Origin: Eudorina sp. 2006-703-Eu-15
Lineage: Eukaryota > Chlorophyta > Chlorophyceae > Chlamydomonadales > Volvocaceae
Direction: 5' to 3'
Length of the DNA: 64,000 nt
NCBI GenBank assembly: GCA_003117195.1
Contig: BDSI01000010.1
Coordinates: 1 to 64,000 of the forward strand
A model generated the notes under the pieces. The model was not told the origin of the DNA. It saw only the letters and a program-made list of their open reading frames with translations, and made no database searches. Made by a program: the position numbers and the translations under genes. This document shows positions 10,901-21,388 of the stretch, one piece after another; positions within the stretch are counted from its first letter, which is position 1; each line of letters opens with the position of its first letter.

Positions 10901-13900
10901 GGCGCGCTGCGGGCCAATACCGGCATAAGCCCTATGGACCCCACGGCGCCAGGGACTGCGCAACACCATGCTGTCGGCGGCGGCGGCATGACTGCCACCG
11001 CCGCGGCGCTGCGGCTGCAGCAGAACCTCGCGGAGGCGACGAATGCCGCCGTCGAGCCACTGGCGGCACGCAAGCGCAATGCCGTCCGGCGCCGCTCCCT
11101 GGCTGCAGGACTAGATGCCGCGGGTCCGCGGGTGACAGAGGCTGCAGCGGCGGCCGCCATGGCCGGGGCCACAGCAGCGGCGGTGCCTCCGGAAGGACCG
11201 CTCCTCGCTCCACGCAGCTGCCAAAGGCGCTGGCGGTCTGACGCTGGCGGCCACCACCACAGCGACGAGTCGGGAGACTACGGCGCAGACGCGGCGGCGG
11301 ACGACGAGTTATCGGCGCGCACGGCCATCTCCATGACGTCGGGCTCGGCAGCCATGGGGGCGCCGGCGGCGCAGCGTCCGGGCGCGCAATCCGCCCCAAC
11401 CAGCTGCGGGGGCAGCGCCGCCGCTGCCGTCGATGCCAGCCCGCGTGCTCTCACCGGGTCGCTGGCGGTTCTGCAGCGCTCCGCGGCTGACAGCCAGCGC
11501 CAGCAGCAAGAGACCTCGAATGTGGCACGGGGGTCGAACGTCACCAGGACTGCTGCCGGAGCAGCAGCGCCGCCCGAGGTGCTGGAGGCCAAGCGCAGGG
11601 AGCGAGTGCAGAAGCTCCAGCTGCGCTTACGGAACCGGTCAGCAGAGGTGATCCAGAGGGCATGGAGGGCGCGTGCGGCCGCCAAGGCTGCGGAGGCGAA
11701 TCGGGTGCGGCAACAGGAGATCCTCCGCCGGCGGCAGCGGCGGGCGGCCATCTGCATCCAGCGTGGGTGGCAGGCGTACAGGCAAGTCCCCAGGCGGCGC
11801 GAGCGGATACGCTGTGCGGTGTTCCACTAGAGCTGACCAGGTTTCGTAGGTCAAAGCCTTCACAGCATCCCTCGGGAATCATGTGGTTGGTGCGCGCGAG
11901 GGACCTGGATGCGCTGACCTCTTGACCACCCGTATATCCATGCATGTTATGCCAATGAATCAGGCACTTGGTGCATGATCCCAACTGAAAAACCCTGCCA
12001 CCCTTTTCCGTGGGCCTGTCCTTACAGGAACAGGCTCCGGGCCGCATCCGAGGCCGCCGCGGTGGCGGCTGCTGCAGCTGCTGCTGCTGCTGCGGCTGCG
12101 GCTGCTGCAGCTGCGGCGACTGCTGCACCCGCTCATAGGCTGCCGGCCGCTGACACCAACGTCAGCCTCCCATCGACTCCTGTGCCCAGCGCTACCCCCG
12201 CCGCCGCAGCCGTCGGCTCGGGCCCCGGCTCCTCCCAGCCCGGCACCCCCGTCCTGGTCCTGCACCCGCTGTCCCAGCAGAACCCGGTGTGTGTGCGCCT
12301 GCCGTCCGCCCGCATGTGCAGCAGCGGCGGCCTCAAGCGCCGCCTCTTCCAGCCCATCACCTCCTCCCTGGACGGCTTTGACCGCAGCGGTCTGTTGGAC
12401 GCGGCAGAGCGGCTGCGGCTACTGCGGGGCAGCCTCAGCCAAAGTGAGGGTGGTTGGTCGGCGGAGGCGGAGCAGCAGCACCAGCAGCAGGCAGCGATGA
12501 TGGAGCCGGAATTCGGGCGGCGGAGCAGCAGCACTGGCGGTGCATCTCCACTGATGTAAGGGACCGGGGAGGAGAGTGGGAATAGAGACCCGTGTCTTTG
12601 GAGAGTGTGAATGGAAAACCGTGCGTTTCAGAAATTAAGCTACGATTGCCGTGCAACGCGGGTGAGGCATTGCAAGATGCCTCGTGGTACCATGCAGTGC
12701 GCTGTTCCATACTCCTTGGATTTCATTTCAGTTGCTGGTGTGTTGTCTCAAAATTGTTGTTGGTCGCTTGCACGCAACGCCCCATTGCTGCCCCATCACC
12801 TCCCGATGGCACGCAGGCACGCTGCAATCCAGCCACCGTCGGCCTTTATCCTGCCCGAGAACGCCGATGACGACATCGACCATGTCGTGGCTCCTGCAGC
12901 TGCCGCCGCTACCGCCACGGCGCCCATCCCCTCCTCTGCAGCTCCCACTACCTCCGCATCCGCGTTGCTGATGGCGCCGGGCCCCGTCACCGCTTTGACG
13001 CCGGTCGTGCCGCCACGCTCACTTTCGGTCGCGTCGCTGCCGGCTCCTGCCTCTGCGCCGCCCTCCCAACAACTGCAGCCTCGCGCAAGCCTCGACTTGC
13101 TGAGCGTGGAGACAGCGGCCGCGGCCCTGCCCGTCCTTTCCATGGACTCCTCCCCGCACGTCCACGCGGGGAAGTCCTGGCCGTTGAGCCTGTCTGTCCG
13201 CTGCCCTGCACCAGACTCTTCCACAGCAGCTGCTGCCACTGCCGCCGCCGACGCAGCCAACCACGTCGCCGCGTCGCCCAGCTTCGCAGGCTCCCAGCCC
13301 ACCTCCGCCACCGCCGGCGATGCTAACATGATGTCCTCTCCCGCCCCTTCTGGAGGCTGCCTTGGCAGCCCCATGTTCTTCTGTGGTGACTTGCTGACGA
13401 ACTCGGGGACTGTGGAGTCAGGTGGCCTCCTCCGTGGCCGGGTGCGCAGCCGCGTCTCTGCCGGCGGCTCCCACCGGTCCATGGGTCACAGTGTCGGCCA
13501 CCCCGTCCTGGAGCGACGCGCCGTGAGCGGCGGTGGCAGCGGCAGCGGTGTCAGCCTCATCAGCGCGAGCTGGGACGGCGGCCGGCTGGTTTCGGAGCGT
13601 CGGACGCCGACCAGCGACGCCGGCTGCATCCTCCGGCGTAGCGACGGCGGCAGTGGCCGTGGCAGCGGCAGCGGCGCGGGCTTTGTGGAGACCCTGCGTG
13701 CGATGCGCACCGACGTGGCGCTCCTCGCACAGCTTGCCGGCGCAGCCATGGACAGCTGCCTAGCGTCCTGCGAGCTCAAGCCCACGCAGCAGTCACAGCA
13801 GAGGACCGACCCCGCGCGCGCCTCTGGCAACCTGCAGGCGCAGCCACCGGCCGCCGCCTCCACGCCGCCGTCGGCCGCCGAGAACCTGCCAGCCGCAAGG

Positions 13901-16900
13901 AACGCCACGCGGCAGGAGGCGTTGTCCGTCCAGTCAGCGCCTCAGGACGAGGATTCCACGGCGGGTGCCAGCCCTGGTCTGCCCGCCAAGGGCACCACGG
14001 ACCTCATCGGATCCAGCATCCTGCTGCGGGCCGCAGGCCCATCGGACAGCCTCTGCTGCACCGGCGCGGAGGAGTCCCCCAACGGCGCCGCTCATCAGCC
14101 AGGCCAGTTCACGGAGCTGCACATCCAGGACAAGGAAAGGGATCTGCAGCTTCCAGAGGTGGCCTTGCAAGACGACACCGAGGTCCTTGTGGACATCACC
14201 ATCGGCGGCGGCAACGGGGGCGGCGGCTCACTTGGCAAGGCCGCTGTGGCGGCAGCCACAGCAGCGGCGGATGCCGCGCGGCCCGTTTTAGAGGAGCTGC
14301 CGCGGCCGGCCGTCTCCACCATCACCTCCGCCACCATGTCGTGCGACCTGGATGACGACGACGACGTCCTGGCGCACTACGACGACTGCCCCGTGAACAT
14401 CACCACGCCGCCCACCGCGCGGCTGCTGAGCTGCGGCAGCAGCACATCGGGCGAGGGGGACCCCGCGGATGCCGATGTGCACCCGTGCGCCGACGACACC
14501 GACGGCGACATCGACGCGATCATGGGCTACCCAGGCATGGCCCAGTGCACTGACGCAATGTCAGATCTGTCGGGTCCGCAGCCAATCTCCCAGTTCGACA
14601 CGGCCGAGGTCAAGGCGGACGGCAGTGACAGCGCCGGGGATGACGATGGCGATGAAGATGATGATGACGATGGTGATGATGGCAGCCTGAGTATGCTGCA
14701 GCAGCCGCTGTCGGCCAGGACGCCCAAGATGCGGCGCGGCAGCCGGCTCACCATCACCATCGGCAGCCCTACATCCATGACCACGCCCACCAACAGCAGC
14801 GGCAGCATTCCGGATGACGGCGCAAAGACGGACGCCAGCACTGACGTCAGTGGAGTCACAGGCGGTGGTGCGGAGCGCAGCGAGGGGTCCAAGGTGCTGA
14901 CCAGTCCGGTTCGTTGGCACACATCGCAGCTGTGGGAGATGGCGAACCTGAACCCGCTGACGCCCACCCCGGTCGCCACACCCAGCGACGGCGTGACTGC
15001 AACCGCCCTGCGCCGCTCCTGGCCCTGCTCCCAGCCCGTGCAAGGCGGCAGCAGCAGTAGCGGCGGCGCCACCGTGGCTGTCTCTGCTGCTGCTGATGCC
15101 GCTGCTGGTGCCGCCCCGTGCAGCGGTGGCGCTGCTGCCAGCTCCACCAACTCTATCAGGCCTTGGACTTCGCTCCGCAACGCCACGCTTCCAGTTGCTG
15201 CTGCTGCTGCTGGTGCTCCGGCCGCCAGTGGCGGCGCGGGTAGCTGCTCTGTGGTCATGGCCAGCGCAGATTTCTCCGACGCCGGAACTAACCACGGCGC
15301 CACGCGGCTGAGCGTCCTGATCGAAGACAGCCACGGCGGCGCCTCGTCCCCCGGCGACCCGGCGGCCTGCAGCTCCCCAGTGGCGGCGACGTTGGCGTCA
15401 GGCGGCGGTGGCGGCGGCGCTGCCAGCCCGGTCCGCTGGCACACTTCGAAGCTGTGGGAGCTGCAACACCAGCTGGGCGGCGGCGGCGCCACTCCACCGC
15501 CCATCATGACGCCGCGGGACACCAGCGCCAGCAGCGCCTTCAACCTGGCTCGCCGATCCTGGTCGGGCCCGCTGTCATCCGGGGGTGCAGCGGCGGCACC
15601 CAAGCCGCCCGTACCTCCCCCGTCGCCGCCGCGTGCGGCGCCTCCGTCCGCCGGCGCCCATGGCACCAACAGCAGCGCCACCGCGGTCAAGGCTGAGGCG
15701 GCTTTGTCTGCCCCTAGTGCTGTGGCCACCGGCTCAGCCCCACCGGCGGGACTGGCGTTGCATGTCCCACAGGCCTGTGATTCGCCCACCTCGGCGGTCG
15801 TCTTCGGCGGCTTCAGCACACGGGCCGTGGACAAGTCGGCTTCTCCGTCCTTTGGACTGATGGGTCGGCGGCACCAGGTGCGAGCCACCGCCTGGACCTT
15901 GTGAGGCGCGCTGTGATGAATTTCTAACTGCCGTCTCTGATTGATGCGCCTGGCGCCCAGGGCGCTGTGGGAGGCCAGACCCTGTGCAGTTCCAGAGCAA
16001 TATTTGGAGCAATGCCGTAGAGACGGCTGTGCAGTCCGAGTCGCGCTGCAGGGGCGCGTCTGCTGATGCCTGCGCACCCCCCTGTCGCGACGTTTCCCCC
16101 TATGGATCAGTCGATACCATGATATAACCCTCGCCCCTGATCAACGCCCTCGTTTGTACCTTCGAATGCTTCGCAGCTCAGCTCGTCGCACCGACTGGAC
16201 GACCCGGGCACCTGCACGCCGCCGCCCCCGACTCCCTGCAGCCCCGCGCCGCCCAAGTTCACGGAGGAGGAGCCCCGGACGCCCACGCCCTCACCACCGC
16301 CCGCCGCGGGCCCCGTGCTGGCCCCGTCCGCACAGCCGCCGGCCCCACAGCAGATCAACCTGCTGCGCCTCTCCCATGAGACAGTGGGCACCCTGCAGCT
16401 GCGCGCCGCGGAGTCGCGGCCGCAGGTGCCCAGCCCGAGCCCCTCGGAGCTGTCCGAGCCCGCGCTGGGGACGACAGCGGCAGGGCTGGGCACGGCGTCG
16501 CTCACCGCGTCCGCCCATTGCGGCGGCGGCTGCTGCACAACCCCCACGTCTGTTGCGACCCTGAAGCCTGAGTCGACACCTGTTGCTGCCGGCCCCGGCC
16601 CCAGTGCCGTCGCAGAGGCCACGGAGCCTTCGCCGCCGCCACCGTCTGTGCCAGCATCCACGGCCGCCGCACCCCAGCCTGCTCCTCCAGCCCAGGCGGC
16701 GGCACCGCAGCAGCAGCAGCCGCAGCAGCATCCGTCGAAGATCCAAATGCTGGCGGCGGCCGCCGTCGCAGCTGCCCAGGCAACAGGCCAACCGGCGGCC
16801 CAGGCCAGCGCCCCGAAGTCCGGCAGGTCAGGCATCGTGTACCGCCCAGCGGCCACCGTCACACCCAGCTCCACCACCACCATCACCACTACCTCCAACA

Positions 16901-17928
16901 CCTCCGCTACTTCGACCGGCAGTGCATCCAAGGGCGCCTCGGCAGCACGCTCTGACGCACATCGGCGCTCCGCACTCACGAACGCCGCCGCAGCAGCTGC
17001 TGCTGCTGCCGCTGCGGCGACAGCAGGGACCACGGGCGGCGCCTCGCCCTCACCGCTCTCCGAGTCACAGCAGCTCAACCAGCAGACCACCTCCAGCAAC
17101 AGCAGCGGCAGCAGCAGCAACAGCACCACCACGACTGCCAGCGCCAACGTCTCGTCTTACGACAGCGGCACCACCATCGCGTACATCATCCCGAAGGGCG
17201 CCCCGGGCAAGCCTGCTCCATCGACAGCCACGGGTGGTGCGGCGGCGGCGGCCGCCGCCGACTGCGGTGGCTCGGCTGTCGTGGGGGTGCTGTATCCGGT
17301 CACCGGCGGCGCCGCCACCGCGGCTCACCCTGGCAGCAGCGTGCACGAGCGCCGGCGCTGCACCAGCAGCCCCAGCATCACCGGGGCGCGCGTCAGCACG
17401 CCGCTCGCCGACGCCGACAGCGAAGCCTCGCCGCGGCTGGGCCTGCCGCCCAACAACACACTCTGCCCCGCCTCCGTCGCGCGCCGCCTCTCCGTCGGTT
17501 CTGCGCCCACGGCCTGCGTCTCTTTCGGCTCCCCGGGCGGGGCCGGGTCCCCCTCGGAGGTCTGCCTCGGGACGCCCTGCAGCGCGGGCGTCATGATGAT
17601 GTCGCGCCTGCAGCACTCGTCCTCGTCGGGCTACACGCAGCACCAGAACCCGCACTTTGACCTCGCCGGCAGCGGGCAGCGGTTCAAGGCGTACGAGGGC
17701 CTTATGTCCCCGGGCTCGTCCGGGGAGGAGGGCATGCGGGTGTCACTTGACGGCGGGGCGACGGGGGGAATGTCGGCCGGCGGTGCCAAGGTGCGTGGCG
17801 TGCTCGCCACGCCGCCCAGTCGGCTGAGCAACCTCTCGCGGCGGGAGCTGGCGGACGTGGAGGCGTTCTCCCTGTACGGCGGCCTGGCGCTGTCGTGCAG
17901 TGACGACGAGAGCGATGTCGAGTTTTGA
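4976..17928 (+). CDS. Giant low-complexity protein with N-terminal coiled coil and IQ motifs (3,703 aa)
   Basis: Eight exons: 4976-5012, 5104-5328, 5584-8423, 8664-9218, 9668-11781, 12028-12555, 12817-15877 and 16177-17928. Every junction keeps phase and the total is 11,112 nt including the stop. All introns are GT-AG except the fifth, which is GC-AG. Residues about 15-85 are Gln-rich then a charged coiled coil (VKALTREMEDLKLKLQQMEA). Residues about 1875-1935 hold two IQ motifs (VIQRAWRARAAA and CIQRGWQAYRNRL), expected to bind calmodulin or EF-hand light chains. The rest is Ala/Ser/Gly/Gln-rich with poly-Ala, poly-Pro and an acidic stretch near 14640-14690. A motif, SPVRWHTS[QK]LWE, occurs twice (about residues 2795 and 2970). 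The C-terminus is DDESDVEF. No enzyme domain was recognised; a scaffold role is only a guess. The first ATG follows a CAG, so an upstream exon is possible. Confidence 0.75.
11782..12027 (+). other. GC-AG intron in the giant gene
   Basis: The donor reads AG|GCAAGT, the usual context of the minor GC-AG class, and the acceptor is CCTTACAG. Splicing joins the second IQ motif as GWQAYR|NRLRAA in frame. The nearest GT donor (CAA|GTC) gives the wrong phase. Confidence 0.8.
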
Positions 17929-20481
17929 GCTCCCGGGAATATGGCACGGTCGGTTCCGGGGGCGGAGAACATGCGTGGGCTGCGGGCAGGCGCTGCTGGT
18001 TGGGTCGAAGGGGCGGGGCAGCACCTGGGGGCAGGAGCCCGAATGCTGTGATGTTGATGTGTGGACGGGGTACGTGGTGTAAGCAGTTCGGACGGAACGG
18101 TCTTGAGCAGTGTTGTTGTGGAGGCCTCGGCATAGGATTCGTGGGCCAATTCCCGCGGATAGTGACGGGTTGGCCGCGGCTGGCGGTTGCAGAGATGTCT
18201 GGACGCGATTTCGTCCATTGTACGACATCGTGTCATGGGTGTTGACCTAGGCGATTGGCACGAGGGAGATGGTGGAAGGAAGCATCACCTCCCCGTGGGA
18301 GGAGGTGGGTGTGCGTGCGGAGCGGGTCGAGCTACTGGCCAGTGCCAGAGTGGAAGGTCCGCGGGGCTGCCAGGGCGCAGCCGGCGTTTGCCATGTTTAG
18401 GAACGGGACAGGACTGGATGGAGACGCTGGTGAGGCCGGGGGAAACCGCAGTTGCTGTTGCTGCAAGGAGGCTGATTACCAGGGGGCCCAGAGGTCTAAA
18501 AGTTGCTGACCTGGAGGGGGGGGAGAAGTCAAGATAGTTGCAATGGCGAGTTTCCTCTCTGCTCATCTCTAGCTTTGACGAAACGGCGACTGTGACCTCT
18601 GGCCTCGTGGCCTTGGACTACGCTGTTCTGTTCTGAGGTCAGGGCAGGACTGCCCGCCGAAGACGGGAACCTGGGTGGCAGTAGTGCACACGAGTAGCCT
18701 GCGTGGGAGTCCGCGTCTTGCCGCCTCATCCTGGTGCATATCGGTAGCTACATATGTACGGGGAGTTGTTCCTGGGGTTGTTCGTGTTACCTGCGGGATG
18801 GTCTACCTGCGATGCAGTAGTTGTGTACGTGATTTGGCAGCACTGGCCAACGGTTGAGGATTGTTGCTGGCCAGTCCGTTGGCACTCAAGCGAGTGTTTG
18901 ACGTTGTTCTGTTGCCGCACTAGGGAAGCCGATCGCGTGCTGGTCGTCGCGGCGGCACGCCGACCGGTACTCTCACACACGCACGTTCTCCATCAACACA
19001 CAGACTCGCCGTTGCGGGGGATCAACGGGTGGCGTACTGTTGCATCCGCCCAACGCGGGATGTGAGGGGCAGAATCAGCCGCGCGTCCTCTGTGGTGCGG
19101 CCCGCGGGGTTGCGGCGTTACTATCTACGAATTGTCAAGAGTCCTGAATCAAGTAGCTTTTTCCTCACGACGGCACTCTGCGTGGTCGATTCCAGCGTCA
19201 CGAAGTTTTCTTACATAATCTACATCAACAATGGATACATACAACACTGATGTGTGTCTAGGCTGCACTGGGGCCAGGCTATTATAAGGTTGTAACCGAA
19301 CCTGTCTATAGCGAGACCTGCCCAAACATTGCCGGCGACGTCAACAGCACCCCCGTCCATCCAGCGTCCCCATCCTGCATCACGACCTGTGTCGAAATCG
19401 CGGTACATCGCGGCCGTGCGTTGTGCGGCCGTCAGAATCCACAAAAGCGTCGCACCCCCACTGAATCCAGCTGAGTTGATGCAATGCAACCCAGGTCGCA
19501 GGCACCGGACCACCTCCACCATCATCGGATGATCAGCGAAGTGCACTCCGTGTGACAACACTGCTGGCCATGATCATTTGGCCCACAGACACACCCCGTG
19601 GGTCGGGGCTCTGGGCGGGTGCCCTCATCTCGCCAATCGCGAGGCGCACACCACCTCCGCGGCGAGGTTGCTCTCCCCCCCGCGGTCCCTCGCCTCCGCC
19701 GCGATGCCACCCACCATGCAGCACCCCCCTCGGGAAACTCTGTTTCACCTCCCAAGCCTAGATACATACACAAGAACACAACATGTCACACATACCTCCC
19801 ATTCACGCACACACAAATGCACGGCCTTCGCTGCATGCTCTCGGCCGCGGGCCTCACCAAAAGCCCTCGTGTTTGGCCAGCTACATACTGAAGTACTGGA
19901 CGCAAGCTCCCACCGCGAGGCAGCCGTTGGTACCAGGCCGGTCCAGCCCCATCCGGAGATACGTAATGCGCCCAACCCGGCTGCCATGTGTCATCATCTC
20001 CACACCGGGGCATCTCGGCAGCAGTGTGGGCGGGGCATACCGCCGGCAGCCGAAACGCCGAGGTCGAAGGGACAAGGGTACAGAAACAACGACAAACCCG
20101 AAGGGGAGTTCATTCTCCTTCTGGGTGGAAGAAAGGGGACACCGCCCTCATCGCTACGCACAAGGGGCTGACGGAGAAGCGGCCGCCCCATGCCCAATCC
20201 GCGCGGAGGCTCACCCGGATGCCGAACAGCCCGGTGGGCCCCATCCCTGTCACTGTACGACCCCAGTCACATCTCAGCTTCCTCATCCTCACCCATGGAG
20301 GTCCGACCGATCTTGTCGCCCCCGCGCCGGCTCCCGTCCGGGGTGCAGCACCCTCCGACCGTCCGACGACTGCCCCGGCTCCGGCACCTCCGCCTACGGA
20401 CCCGCCCCCTCGTCCCAGCTGTCGTCGCTGCTGTTCACTTCCTCAGCCAGAGCTCGCACGCGGTCAACCCCGGTGCCGTCC
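17929..20481. other. 3' UTR and intergenic, no confident gene
   Basis: It begins with the 3' region of the giant gene. The remaining ~2.3 kb has only short frames without splice or motif support. A second TGTAA occurs near 19292. The segment 20505-20660 is a GTC/ATC triplet-rich tract. Confidence 0.4.
18078..18082 (+). terminator. TGTAA poly(A) signal of the giant gene
   Basis: TGTAA lies 150 nt after the stop codon. TGTAA is the usual poly(A) signal in volvocine algae. Confidence 0.55.
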
Positions 20482-20934
20482 TTAGTCACCACCGCCAGGG
20501 CCGCAAGAATCATCGCCATCATCGCCATCATCGTCACCATTGTCACCATCGTCGTCGTCGTCGTCGTCGTCATCGCGATTATTACCATTGCCGCCATCGG
20601 CGGTACCATCACCGTCCTCGCTGTCGTCCTCCTCGCTGTCGTCGTCCTCGCTGTCGTCGTCGCCGTCCACGTAGTCCCCCAGCAGCAACAGCGTGTTGAA
20701 CCTCGCCTCAATCTGCTCCACCGTCAAGGTCTCCGCGGCCGCGGGGTGGTCGGGGGGAAGTCCCGGGTTCGGACCCGAGGCCGTGTCGCTGCGGGGTTTT
20801 TGATTTTGGGGATGTTGAGGAAAAGGGAGGAGGTAGCGGGCGGCTGGATGAGCGGTCCGCGAACACGGCAACCACCGGGCGGCGGCACGGATCGGCTCCC
20901 GGGGCGGATGCCCCGGTGTGGGGTGTGATATCAA
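20482..20934 (-). CDS. Doubtful ORF with acidic tail (150 aa)
   Basis: A single open frame starts at an ATG at 20934. It has a Pro/Arg-rich first half, a short helix-like block (TLTVEQIEARFNTLLLLGDY) and then an almost pure Asp/Glu/Ser/Gly tail. The tail is what a GAC/GAT triplet repeat would encode in any case. Upstream sequence on this strand is AT-rich and shows no exon. No family was recognised, and it may be a spurious frame over a microsatellite. Confidence 0.25.
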   Translation of the reverse strand: MISHPTPGHPPREPIRAAARWLPCSRTAHPAARYLLPFPQHPQNQKPRSDTASGPNPGLPPDHPAAAETLTVEQIEARFNTLLLLGDYVDGDDDSEDDDSEEDDSEDGDGTADGGNGNNRDDDDDDDDDGDNGDDDGDDGDDSCGPGGGD

Positions 20935-21388
20935 CCTGTCATCGTTGTGTATTATTTATTTTCGGGTGCCCTTGCTTAATTATAACAAATGGCTCTGAGA
21001 TTGTTAAACTACTGAGGCAAAGTAATAATGGTCGGGGTACAAGTACTGATATGAAGAAATTTCAGTGGGCGACGATGGTGCCGTGCGGGTTGTACGGCAG
21101 GCGGCGCAGATCATCGCCCCGCCCTCTGCCCGCAAGGACCCGCTCCGCCCCAGAGTAGGACGCCTCCCAGAGGCTTAAACGATACTCGCGGCGGCGTCTT
21201 GCATTCAAAAGCAACGGCTGGACCGTCGCATCCCTAAACATTCCACGGGCCGCTACCCCCTTTCCTCCGCTACTCCTCCACTTCCGCTACCGGCACCCCT
21301 ACTTTATCTCTGCACTCCTAATGTCATGGTATACAACTTATATCAACCGCCGATCGGGTTCGTTGCTAGTTCGTTTGGTTTTCGGTTA
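20935..21388. other. Intergenic, no gene seen
   Basis: AT-rich stretch directly downstream of the F-box gene on its strand. It presumably contains that gene's 3' UTR, but I see no TGTAA on the minus strand here. Confidence 0.4.

Noticed and set aside
14527..16077. 516-aa minus-strand ORF opposite exon 7 of the giant gene
   Set aside because: Antisense shadow; it crosses the exon-intron boundary of the supported plus-strand model and has no motif.
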